A stretch of 64,000 nt of DNA, taken from Vitrella brassicaformis. Lineage: Eukaryota; Sar; Vitrellaceae. Position 1 is the first letter of the stretch; the number at the start of each line of letters is the position of its first letter. Location of the stretch: NCBI GenBank assembly GCA_001179505.1, contig CDMY01000130.1:95779-159778 (forward strand). The letters are read 5' to 3'. The notes under the pieces were generated by a model. It saw only the letters and a list, made by a program, of their open reading frames with translations, made no database searches and had not been told where the DNA came from. Both the position numbers and the translations under genes were made by a program. Positions 23,799 through 34,256 of this stretch are shown here, piece by piece.

Positions 23799-23835
23799 GA
23801 TCCACTCCATTGTCTTGAGCAGAAAGGAAGGCCAC
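23392..23835 (-). repeat. Dispersed repeat element, copy 1 (spans 3' end of oxidoreductase gene)
   Basis: The reverse complement of this stretch matches 33127-33515. Shared landmarks in order are CCTTTCTGCT-AAGACAATGGA, a GACT/GACA run, CAATTTGTCCGCCCGAAAA, AGAGGGCCGG-GACCACCCGT, the GATCGT-rich centre, and GCATATTTGTCGCTTGTG. It contains the last dozen codons and stop of the FAD oxidoreductase gene. Confidence 0.8.
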
Positions 23836-26800
23836 CGGCGTGTCCCTTTCACTGCGTCCTTCATGCGATGGCTTTTTGGATGGGAACTTATGGATGCCGT
23901 CATGGTCGTACACCCGCACCTCGAAGATCAGAGCCTCGTGCGCCCCATTGGTTGCCAAGACCATGATGCGGACGGCCTTGACGCCCTCTCCCTTTGGGTC
24001 GACCTTAGCAAGGGCATGGCGGACGTCGTGCACCCTCTTGCGCTGGTAGTTGTCCCGTATCTCGGCCACTGTGTGCCACTCGTCCAGTGTGTGGCTGGGA
24101 GAGTCACCATCAGTACCAGCAAGCAGCACCTGGAGGTTGTAGTGACTGACGGTCTCTGGCTGTGGCTCGCCCCAGACCATCTTCTCCCATCGGCCTTTGT
24201 GCAGCGATAAGGTGAGCTCCCGGTGCATGCCTGTGTCAAAGACCAGCTCAATCTGCACACACGTGAGAGAGACGAGACACATCGACCGACCAATGAGTCC
24301 GTCTGCTGTAATTGATGCATAGAAACCAACGTAGTACCAGTGAGAGGTTGCGTATTGGCTGGTCCCACTCGAGCACCAGCCATGCCGGCACACTCTTGGA
24401 GATCCATCGGTTGACGCCATCGAGGCGCTGCCCCGGAGCCGCACCCAAGTAGCCATGCACTGCACGATTCTGGCCAGAAATCACCTGCATGGCATGAGTG
24501 GCCGACGCACATAGGATATGCACACATTCACACATTCACATCTCCAGACATCCAATCGAACGAACAAGGCCGGCACGTGAGACTTTCGCTTTACCTCTTT
24601 GGCGATTCCGCTGGCATTCTCTGACGACGCGTAGATGTGTGCACGGCGGGCGTAGTCCTGCGCACACAAACAATAGGGAGGGCAGCAGCAATGCATATGC
24701 ATGTCTGTGTGTATTGGGTACTCACCCTGGGGTCTTCATTGTACATTCCTATGATGTACTGGTCGTCACGCAGCAGCTGCTGCTGAATGCTCCACACAGC
24801 ATCTGCAGGGACGGAAACCACGAATGGTGAAAGGCCACGCAAATGAATGCACATGTCTCAATGTCTGACCTTTGTCGTCTGCAAGCTGGTGGGGCTGCAC
24901 GTCATGTAGAGCGCAGTAAGCAGCAGCAGTGCCCGTGGCCTGGCCCATCGCAGCGCAGGTCTTCATCACACGCTGGCTGCCAAACACCACATGCGAGAAC
25001 GACGCAAGCCTCCCGGCAAACATCAAATTGGTCGCATTCAGAGCCACTAGAGATCGCAGAGGAGTGCTGCATACATACATACACACACACACGAGCGCAC
25101 ACACACGCAGCCATGCGCGATGAGACGCAGGAAACACCACACACAAGTGAGCGAATGCATGGGCTGTACAGGCAGGTGACCTACCTGTAAATATAAGGGA
25201 GGCGATGCCCTACAAACGCGGGGACGGACGTATCGAGAACACCCTTGACGGCGTGTAGGTCAATATTCCATCCACCATGGGACACACGGTCCCAGAAAAG
25301 GGCAGGGGGACGGGACTTGTCCACATCTGATGAAAGCAGGTATGTATCAGTCCACCCGTCAACGTCTCCCTGTCTCGCCACTTACCTGGCAGGATGTCGT
25401 GCTGCGTCATGACGTATTGGCCTTGGAAGAGGCGACCTGAGAGCAAACAGGCGGACAGATCGACACTCGTACATGTGTCGCGCCCACGTATGTATGTCGC
25501 CAGCGTACCTTGCCGTTTGCATGGCCACCACTCGAGCCACTCGATGGCCAGGTTGTCGGCCTCAGGGTAGTTGCCGCTGTTTTTGATGTAGTCCCACACG
25601 CCCATGACGACCTCCATGAGTTTGTCCCTTATCTCCTCATTCTCGTGGATGGTGTGGAACGGCCACGCCACCTCGATCCACCAGTAGCCGTACTCCAGGT
25701 CGTTGATTCCCCTGTAACGGAAATCCTCCTTGGTGTACCGAATCGCCCTGCATGACATGAGGCACACCACACATGAAGCAAAGCGAGATGCCAGAGTAAG
25801 TGCACCACGTGTCTGTCGTATTCGGCTGACCATGATGGAGGGGTGAAGGGCATCTTGTGTGGGTGCTCCCTGGCGACGAAGGCCAGGCTGCTGCCCATGG
25901 TCTCCCCGTCCTCCTTGGGCAGCGCAAGGGACTCATTATACTGGTGCGACGACTCACGACCTGCAAACAAACAAGAAGGCACATGCATTCGAGACGTGAG
26001 CGACTTATTCCCATTCTTTCTCACCGATAATGTGCGGCACTTCCGCCTCGGCGCCCAATCTCCCATCGCCCGTCGCATCGATGAAGACCTTGCCCTTGAT
26101 CAAATAGCGAATCTGAGAAAGGCAAGGATCGTGCCATTTTGGACGACAAGCACTTTTCCGAACGTATGCACCTGAGTTTCCTGGTTCTCTGCAATGATCT
26201 CTGTCACGGTCTTTGCCGGCGTCTTTGTGGCGCCGACTACCCAGGTGTTGAGCTGAGAAGAAACAGACAGGCAAGAAGAGCGCCGGTTCCGTATCTATAG
26301 ATGTGCAGCAGCTTTTGTCGCACACGTACCAGCAGCTGACAGTTGGGCCCACTGGTCCGGAAGTAGTCGTAGAGGAAGAGGTCATGCATGCTGTGGCTTC
26401 GCTGGCCGTTCTTGACGGCATTCATGAGCGTGTATTCCTCAACAATCCCGCCCTCCCGTGTTTCTGTCGCCCTGTGTCTGCCGCGGACACCTGATCGATC
26501 AGCCACACCGTTTCAATGCAATGCGTGTGTAGACCAGCGACCCTGTCAACGTGTGTGTCTTTGGTCTGTGGGGGGTACGTACCGTGAAGGTCAGCACCGA
26601 CCATGTGCAGCTTGGACTCAGACGACGCATTCCCGCCAAGCACACCCCTGATCACCGCACCCACCGCGGTCACTTGCTCGCTCACAAACACGACGTTGCC
26701 TGGCCTGCCCCGTACGGTACCTGCTCTGAACGAGGATGGTCTTGGCGCCGCTCCTGCAAGAGGCCAGCGCGGCATTCGTTCCGGCGCTGCCTCCACCCGC

Positions 26801-27085
26801 CACCACCACTTCAGCCTCCAAGTACTTTGTCACCAAACCGCCACCGACGGGCTCATCTGCACCCACAGCCAAGGATTGTGACAGCCCGGCTGACGTTGAT
26901 TGAGTCATCCGTGTTTCTTTCTTACTGTTTCTTGGCTTGTCGTCTGGCTCCAGTGTGAGTAGATTTTCCGCTTCGGCAGCTGACCTGGCTCCCTCCTCCT
27001 GTTCGGCGACTTCCGCCCTTGCCATCGTCAAACATGACGCCAGAAACGCGGCTGCGATCCATCCACACAAGAAACGAGGCCTCAT
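23794..27085 (-). CDS. Secreted FAD-dependent oxidoreductase (FAD_oxidored, PF12831-like)
   Basis: Flavoenzyme of a family common in bacteria, here with about 14 exons. ATG at 27085 opens a signal peptide ([19 protein letters not shown]). The dinucleotide-binding block [19 protein letters not shown] is followed by GAKTILVQS; splicing out about 75 bp joins this to [18 protein letters not shown], the family pattern ending in LGGNAT/SG. Later blocks: [37 protein letters not shown] (second FAD-contact motif, FIDATGDG), [59 protein letters not shown] and [20 protein letters not shown]. The C-terminal part ([31 protein letters not shown]) resembles a beta-sandwich, perhaps galactose-binding. The substrate is unknown. 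It is divergent from the GH97 gene, 231 bp between starts. Its last codons lie in a dispersed repeat. Confidence 0.86.
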
Positions 27086-27316
27086 GACAGCGAGAACTAA
27101 GAAGGCTTAGATCAGGTTGTGTGTTTCGACGCACGGCTCGCAAGTCAAAAACTCGCGCTAACGGCAGGGCACCTCGTACGTAAACTTGCCGTGCACCGGT
27201 GGTGATGCGGTGCACACTCCGGTAATGCTGCTCTCCGTAGTCTTGTCGTTTCCTTGTCTTGCCCTTATCCCGCTTCATCGTTGACGGCGACTGTCCGCCG
27301 CACCTCCATTGACTCG
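27086..27316. promoter_or_regulatory. Shared divergent promoter region, oxidoreductase / GH97
   Basis: 231 bp between the start codons of two genes for secreted enzymes. By position this must contain both promoters and 5' untranslated regions, suggesting co-expression. No specific motif can be defended. Confidence 0.45.
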
Positions 27317-29981
27317 ATGAGGGTCCCTCTCGTTGCTTGCGGCATGCTGCTCGCCCTGGCAACGACTGCCGAAGCATCACCTAACAGAGGTGGGGTAGGG
27401 TCCCACGAAAGCATCTGCCGTCATGTGCATGACCTGACTCACCCACGTTTTGTGTCTTTGTTTGGTGTGTTGGTTGGTCGTGTGCTGCTGTGCTGCCTCC
27501 AGAGGAGGCAGAGGAAAGGGACAGGTGCTGCGTCGACTGCCAGCTGTTCGACCTGCAGTGCTGGGCCTGCCATATCTTGGACATCTTCGATCGGACCTGC
27601 AGCGGGGATGAGTGGGCTACTGAGGGGAGCTTGGACGAGGCGGCCTTCATGGCGGCATCGGCCGAAGCTGATGTCCACGCTTTGGCCACTCAATCCGTCC
27701 TCTCGGTCATGGACTCGCCTTCCATCCCGGACTGGTCAGCCTATGTCGTGACGCTGTCTGTGGATAAGTCGGGCCGTCTGCGGTATGCTGTGGATTCACG
27801 CGACCCTTCTGCTCCGGTCATGCTGCCTTCAGCTCTCGGCATCTCGGTGGACGGCCATGATCTGGGCGTTGATGTGGAGCTGGTCGACAAGGAGGAGCGG
27901 CCAGTGGAGGAGAGCTATGTGACACGTGGCAAGCACAACTTGGCTGAGGCCAAGTACAACGATGTCTCGTTCACGTTTCGCCATCGTCCGTCGGATCGTC
28001 TCTGGCACCTCGACTTCCGCCTCTTCCCTGACGGGCTTGCCTTCCGCTACTCTCTGCCCGCCACAGATGCGGCAAGTCAATCGACGGTCAATGGTGAGGC
28101 GTCGCATTTCTCCTTCCGCTTCATGGACGACGACGACGCGCCCACCGACGACCACCACCACGCTTGGTTTTTCCAACGTGACAGACTCAGCAACTATGAG
28201 CTGAGGACATATGCTGGCGTCTTTCAGAGTGCCCCTGCCAGCTCCCTTGCCTCTCGACCGAAGGGCAACGGCCCGCCGAACAGATATGGTGCCCCGCTGC
28301 TGTTCCACGATGTCTCAGAGGCTGGCGCTTTCCCCTATCGGCTGCTGACGGAAGCTGCTCTGTACGAGTACCCAGGGATGCGCTTTCTCGCCCTTCCAGA
28401 CGGCAGGACATTCGCCGCCGACCTGGCCGACGAAGAAGTCACTCTATCGCTGCCCTTCAAAAGTCCGTGGCGCGTCATCTTGCTTGCCCGCACGCTCGAC
28501 GACCTGATCAACAACAACGTCATCACGTCGCTGAACCCGCCCCCCGACCCCGCCCTTTTCCCCTCTCCCCCGCTCTACGCGAGGCCCGGCCGCTCCGTGT
28601 GGCGGTGGTGGCGCCACGGGACAGGCACGCCAGTCCAGGAGATTCAGTACATTGACAAAGCGGCTGAGCTCGGCTTCGAGTATACGACCATCGACGAAGG
28701 CTGGGCTGACTGGCCGGACAAGTGGGCAACGATGGAGGATATGTGCGAATATGGGCGGGAGAAGGGCGTCGGGGTCGTGCTGTGGAAGGACTGTGCTGAG
28801 GTGGAGAACCCGGAGAATGACTACAATGACCTTCGGAAGTTCCTCGACAATGTCAAGGCCACGGGAGCAGTGGGCGTCAAGTTCGACTTCTTCAACAGGT
28901 AGGGAAGATCGCACATCTAGGACAATGCCTATTGATGATCGCGAGAGTGATCATTTCTGTGTTCCGTTTTGCAGTGAGAGCATTTTTCGAGTCCGTCTGC
29001 AAACGAAAATCCTCACAGAGGCCGCAAAGCGGTGAGTAAAAACAAGCATGAGGGATCAGGGCTGTGAACGTGATTGTGCCATGATGCAGGCAGCTCTTCA
29101 TCAATTTCCATGGCATACAGGTGACGACAGGCACAAGAGAATACGCCAAGCTGCACAGTAGAATACTTGTTTTGTCTTCTGTATCCGTAATTCTCAGAAG
29201 CCCACTGGCGAATGGAGGAGCTTTCCCAACGAGCTGACGCGGGAGGCCGTGTGGGGCTTAGAGATCAACAAGATGTCGGACAACTACCCACCGATCGAGC
29301 CATCGCACAATGCCGCGCTGCCATGGGCGAGATTCGTGCTGGGTGCGGCCGACTACACACCGCTCGCACTCGCCAAAAATCGGCGAGGGCCCACCACAGT
29401 GGTGAGGGAGAGAGAAAGAAATGGGCCACCAAGGCAGGCGCTGGGACGATGCATGTGCTTTGGTCTGTGCGTTGCCTTTCCTTCTGTCTGTCTGTCTGTC
29501 TGTCTGTCTTCAGGTGCATCAGGTTGCCCTGCTGGTGTTGTTTGACTCGCCCCTTCAAACAATCGCCGAGGACCCTTTCTACATCCTCGACCCCAACAAG
29601 CCACACGCGGCCGCACTGGACGTCATCAAGGCCATCCCCACCACATGGCAGCGCACACGCGCCGTGGCCCCCAGCAGCATCGGCCGCCTGGCCGTCATGG
29701 CACGCAAAACCAACGAAGGAGACGTCTGGTTTTTGGCGGCCATCAACGGCCTCAGCGAGACGCAGACCGACATAGAGATTCCGGTGGACTTCCTGGACAG
29801 TGACAAGGTGTACGATATGGTGATGGTCTACACTGTCGAGACAGGGGGGGTGGGGGAGGGGCAATCGGTGATGCGGGAAGAGCGCAGGTGGGACGTTGGG
29901 CAGCGGGGGGCACTCAAGGGTGTGCGGTTACTGGCGGGGGATGGGATCGTTGTCATGTGGAGTCCTGTTGGTGGCAGCTGA
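27317..29981 (+). CDS. Secreted glycoside hydrolase family 97 enzyme (alpha-galactosidase/alpha-glucosidase family)
   Basis: Secreted carbohydrate-cleaving enzyme. Exons: 27317-27389, 27503-28898, 28975-29031, 29090-29120, 29198-29401 and 29514-29981 (stop TGA). The signal peptide is VPLVACGMLLALATTAEA. A Cys-rich insert of about 100 residues precedes the GH97 N-terminal beta domain (SGRLRYAVDSRD, LWHLDFRLFPDGLAFRY, YPGMRFLALPDGR). The catalytic barrel shows RPGRSVWRWWRHG, IQYIDKAAELGFEYTTIDEG, GVGVVLWKDCAEVEN, VGVKFDFFNR, INFHGIQKPTGEWRSFPNEL and LTREAVWGLEINK. The Asp in VKFDF corresponds to the nucleophile of retaining GH97 enzymes; inverting SusB-type members lack it. Retention and alpha-galactoside preference are therefore inferred. 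GH97 is chiefly bacterial, so ancient transfer is possible, but the gene has five introns. It is divergent from a secreted oxidoreductase. Confidence 0.92.
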
Positions 29982-30723
29982 GTGGTCAGTGTGCAAGGCC
30001 AGTTTTAGCTAGTGCACTTCTTGGTTGTAATGAATGGACACTTAGGGAGGCGTCCTTGGCTGGCACGCACTCGCTTTGTCGTTCATTCATTGTCATTGGT
30101 GTCGCTGTCATTCATTGGTCTTGCTTTGGCTGTCGTTTTTCGCGATGGATGGTAGGTCGGCATTTATTCATGTCTGCGTTGCTGTGTCTTTGCGATAAGG
30201 CTCGTGTGGCTGCGTGGCACATTTGTCGCTTGTGGAGATTTATCTCTTTCCGTGTTTCTTGTGTCCCATGTCCGTGTCTCTCATCTCGCATCGTACATGT
30301 GACCTAATGTGACCCCCTCCCTGAATGAATGGATGAATGGACGAATGAAGACACACTTGCATGAAAGACAGTCGTCACTTAATCCTTCGCTCGTGCCAAA
30401 TGACGAAAGGGCCCACGAGAAAATGTATTGTGGGTTTTAGAACAGAGACTTATTTGCGCAGGACATCATACACATCCTGTCGCATCCACGCATCCAGCAC
30501 CGATCTGGAAATTCATTCATTCATTCATTCATTCACTGAAAATTGAACAACACCGTGAAACCCTTCGCGGCAGGAAATATGGTGCAGACGAATGACGCCT
30601 CGCTGTGGCTTCAGTCTTTCCTTGTACTGTAAGAGAGAGGGTGCTCCAACACCGCCATTTCCTCTGCTTCGCCTTCATGCTAGCTTTGGCCAGCGTACAC
30701 CGTTACGGCCCGCATCAGTACGT
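29982..30723. other. Intergenic spacer with partial repeat and ATTC microsatellite
   Basis: No supported exon. Contains a short third copy of the dispersed repeat (30178-30236, TGTCTTTGCGATAAGGCTCG to ATTTGTCGCTTGTGG), GAATGAATG-type repeats near 30322 and an ATTC run at 30511-30536. Confidence 0.6.
30178..30236 (+). repeat. Partial copy of the dispersed repeat element
   Basis: Matches the right part of the 33127-33515 element (TGTGTCTTTGCG-AAGGCTC and ATTTGTCGCTTGTG), with the middle shortened. It lies about 200 bp downstream of the GH97 stop codon and in the same sense as that gene. Confidence 0.55.
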
Positions 30724-32756
30724 ATGATGGGTGGGTATCTGGTGTGTCTGCTCGTCCTGGCAAGCGCCGTCGGCTCCGAGCGACCCCCGATCACCGCAGC
30801 TGAGTCAGACGAAGAGCGTCTTGGTGAATTCCTCACAGACAGACGCGACCATCAGCAGGGCGGCGATGTTGACGCAAGGGACAGCACAGGTACTGAGAGA
30901 GAGGAATCAGCGGCATCCGATTGCACTCATTTCTCCCTGTTTATTGTTGTTCTCGCTGATTGGTGCAGGTGTGCTCAGCCGCAGCCAGGCGCTGTGCGAA
31001 TGCGAGACAGCCAGGCTACGCGAGTCGGCGGTCCTCCAGCGCATGGCTGCCTTGCAGGGCCTTCTTCAGAAGTCCCCCGTGTGTGGTGAAGGTGGATACA
31101 GCTTCGCCAGCCTGTGTCTGGCTCTCTGCCAGGGGTTCGACGTGGGCGAAAAGGGCATCACAGGCGGGGGATGCCCACCGTACAGTGCCAACAAGTGAGT
31201 GAGCCTGCCCGCCCTCCCCAATCATCTGCCTGTCTGTGGTCTTGCACGTGTGTATCTTCAGAAATCTCGTGTTGCCACCTGCGATTGAGCTGCGGCGCAT
31301 ATTGAGCAGCAAGAGGCCCCATGAGGCCGCTTACCTGGGCCGCATCAAGCCACGCGAGCCACCTAATCCCCTCAGCCCGTTCGATCGCAAAGCAGCCGAT
31401 CACTTGGTCCCTCCCCCGACAAATGCATCGGTATGGGAGGGACTCTCGGGGCTGTCCAATCGCTCCTATGCTGTGAGGGGAGGGGATGTCTATCTGGTGG
31501 ACAACGTCATGCCCGAGGAGCTGCGCAACCTCACTACCAGCTTCTGTCGTGGTGGTGTCTGTCCTGCGGGCAGCCGGGGCGGCTCGCAGGCAGTTGACCA
31601 AGAGAACGAGATAGCAACGAACGAGATGGGGCCCTGCCCCGAAAGTAACAACAGGAGCTGCCACGAGCCTGATCATAGAATACTCGTCCATGACTCGAGA
31701 CAAGCGCCCTTTAATGTTGTTGGGCTCTTGGTTTCGGATCGGATCTGTACTGGGAGCCTCGTAATGGAGAAATATGTCTTGACAAACGCACATTGTCTGT
31801 ATACGAAGGAGGGTAAGTGACACATCCATACCATACAATTCTGCCTCATCTTTCCGTGAATATTTCCTGTCTTTGTGCATCCAGGCGGATTCGCGAGTCT
31901 GACTTCATTCTGCCCGGGCTTTCATGGCGGTGAGGTATTCGACTGCGTCCGAATGGTGGAATCGAGACTGGCAACTGAGTTCATTGAAATTGCTGACCTG
32001 TAAGTGAAGACTGTCGCCTGCCGTGTGCACGACTGATCACGCGCACGCTCTTTTTCATGTCTTCGTACAGTGAAACCTTTGATACTCACTTTGACTTCGC
32101 GCTCATTGAGCTCGAGAGGAACCCGGTGGGCTCTAATTTCTTTGGGATTCGCACGCTGTGCGGTGCGGTCAAAGGCGGTCTGCCGTATATCGGGTATACA
32201 GACCATCGAATCACACACTGTGCCTTCAATGCTTCTCTCTGATGGCATGAATCCAGGTACCCGGGCGACCTTACCGTACCATTCAAAGAGACCCAGTGGC
32301 GCATGCCCCCGTCCAACCAGGGCCCAGGTGGCCGCAACGGCGACATTCACTTTCCCGCATGCAGACTCGACGGCACGCCGGCCAGAGTGGTGGATTACTT
32401 GACACATTGGGGCGACACAGGTGAGGAAAATACAGCAGACGCATACGTCACTACATGAACGGCATGCCGTGGTGTTGCCTATCTGCATCATGCTTGTTTT
32501 TGTCAGCCCCTGGCATGTCCGGCAGGTACGCATGTTGCAGAAAGCGGTATGTCTGTCTGTGCTTGCATGTGATGCTGCGTGTCTCTGTTTCTTCAGCGGC
32601 ATGTACGACACCGATAATGACGGCGGGACTTACATCGTGGCGGTGCATACCGCGACGAGCTCAGACCCAGCCATCAGGGAGAATTACGCAGTCGTCTTGA
32701 CGACTGCCGTGCTGGACGTTCTTGCCGCGTGGCATGAGCAAATGGAATCGTCTTGA
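30724..32756 (+). CDS. Secreted V8/glutamyl-endopeptidase-like serine protease, copy 1
   Basis: Chymotrypsin-fold serine protease, exported by a signal peptide (GGYLVCLLVLASAVGS). Exons: 30724-30889, 30969-31194, 31262-31812, 31885-31999, 32071-32193, 32257-32420, 32507-32525 and 32597-32756 (stop TGA). A long pro-region (about 270 residues, with a Cys-rich block VCGEGGYSFASLCLALCQG) precedes the catalytic domain. Triad: His in VLTNAHCLYT, Asp in FDFALIELE, Ser in APGMSGSGMYDT. The last motif is encoded by a 19-nt microexon plus the next exon. The WRMPPS, GDT and YIVAVHT blocks fit the V8-like (S1B) order. Substrate unknown. Copy 2 lies 1.5 kb downstream. It could be a protease homologue with a different specificity, but the triad is intact. 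Confidence 0.8.
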
Positions 32757-33040
32757 CATGCGACTGGACAGATAGACAGACAATACGGTGATCGGAGAAA
32801 GGGCCATCGTATGCCTATCATTCATGCAAGAGGTCCGTTTGTGCGTGTCATCAAGACTCATGGTGCCGTTTCGCTTGGTGGCTTCAGCTGTGTGGCTTTG
32901 CCTATTGATGTGGCTGACGTTCTGATGATTGCGAGTGCGTGACGGTATCTCTTCGCTGCGTCTGGCGACCTTCATATGTGTGACTGTCTCGTGTGCCTGT
33001 CTGTGTGCCTTTTCGTTTGCTTCTGCATGGAAAAGGGTGG
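30780..33040 (+). repeat. Segmental duplication, left copy
   Basis: Nearly all of protease copy 1, its introns and about 280 bp of 3' flank recur at 34338-37140. Introns are as similar as exons over long stretches (for example 31195-31261 versus 34753-34819), so the duplication is recent. The 3' flank match (TGTGTGGCTTTGCCTAT onward) resumes beyond the N gap in the right copy. Confidence 0.88.
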
Positions 33041-34256
33041 GAGAGAGGAGACGACGGAAATGTGAAGAGAGGAGCAGGGTAGAGAGAGTCATCGCATCAA
33101 GAGCTTGGTGAAGTGCAATTAATGACAGCCTTCCTTTCTGCTGAAGACAATGGAAGGGATCGACTGACTGACTGACTGACTGACAATTTGTCCGCCCGAA
33201 AACCCAGCACAGGTGGGGCGGACAGAGAGACAGAGAGACGAGACATCTACCGTAGTACAAGTTAGCTCTTTGTATGTATGTATGTATAGCACTAGCATGA
33301 GAGGGCCGGTGACCACCCGTCCTTTGCACGCATCGCTTTGTCTCTTTCGTTGTCGTTTCTTTTCCTTTTCGTTTCTTCCCCACGATCGTGTGTGTGCAAG
33401 TATACACGTATTGTTGTGTCTTTGCGAAAGGGCTCATGTACCTGTACGAATGGACTGCTCGAAGGAGACAGGTTAGACAGTGCGCACGTGTAGGCAGGCA
33501 TATTTGTCGCTTGTGACGTCCATGAAGATTCCTTTGTGTTGGTTGTGTCTCTTGTGTGTGCGATAAGCCTTCATTGTAAAAATCGCATGTGTTTTCGAGC
33601 TTTTGCTCCCGGCTTATATCATGGGAGGAATATACACACATCACAATGAAAATCATCACCAAACATGGGCTTCAGGCCCGGTGTCTGTCGACAAAACTCG
33701 CCAAACGCGAGCCGTCGTAGACAGGAGACCCCTCTTCCCTTCTTTCCGTCTCTGCCTTGCCCAGAAAAAAGATATCTGTTCACTTACATGCGCATCCGCC
33801 ACCAAGACACAGGCAGTCGATCAATGGCTTGCACACTAGACAGACAATATTTCCACTGATGTACATAGTACGCAGTGAATTAATAATCTCGGGATCGGTG
33901 TCGGCTCGTGACGCGGCAGAAAGCATGCCACCATCAGCACGCTTGAAAAAGCGCGATACAACTGTACTTGCCCACATCTCCCTGCTTGAATGGCTGACTG
34001 CAGGTCCATTCACTCACTCACCTGTGCAGTGCATAGACAAAGTCACTCGCGGGAGATGTAAATTTTCTGTGTCCGTACGAAGCCGTTGCGGGCAGCAAAT
34101 CTCACGGCAGTCTTTTGGCGGTCAAGAACGAGGCTTGAAACAAGGCAGGGAAAGACAGAAAGGTGCCGTCTTTTGGCGGTCAGTTAACCCGTTAAGGAGG
34201 GAAGCAGCGTACGAAGACCTGAGCCTTGGCAGAGAAGGCCTTTGTTGCACAGGCAA
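32757..34256. other. Intergenic spacer between protease copies
   Basis: Contains duplicated 3' flank of copy 1 and a full dispersed repeat element (33127-33515). A 333-codon minus-strand open frame runs through it; it is repeat-derived, matches the non-coding 23.4-23.8 kb copy and is not called. Two GTCTTTTGGCGGTCA-type direct repeats lie near 34112 and 34168. Confidence 0.65.
33127..33515 (+). repeat. Dispersed repeat element, copy 2
   Basis: Inverted relative to 23392-23835, with which it shares about 400 bp in the same internal order. Starts CCTTTCTGCTGAAGACAATG, includes a GACT tetranucleotide run and the CAATTTGTCCGCCCG block, and ends CATATTTGTCGCTTGTG. No terminal repeats or coding capacity seen, so class is unknown. 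Confidence 0.8.

Noticed and set aside
32661-33662. 333-codon minus-strand open frame between protease copies
   Set aside because: It runs through the dispersed repeat and duplicated 3' flank; the matching copy at 23.4-23.8 kb is mostly non-coding and the reading is Thr/Cys/His-rich.
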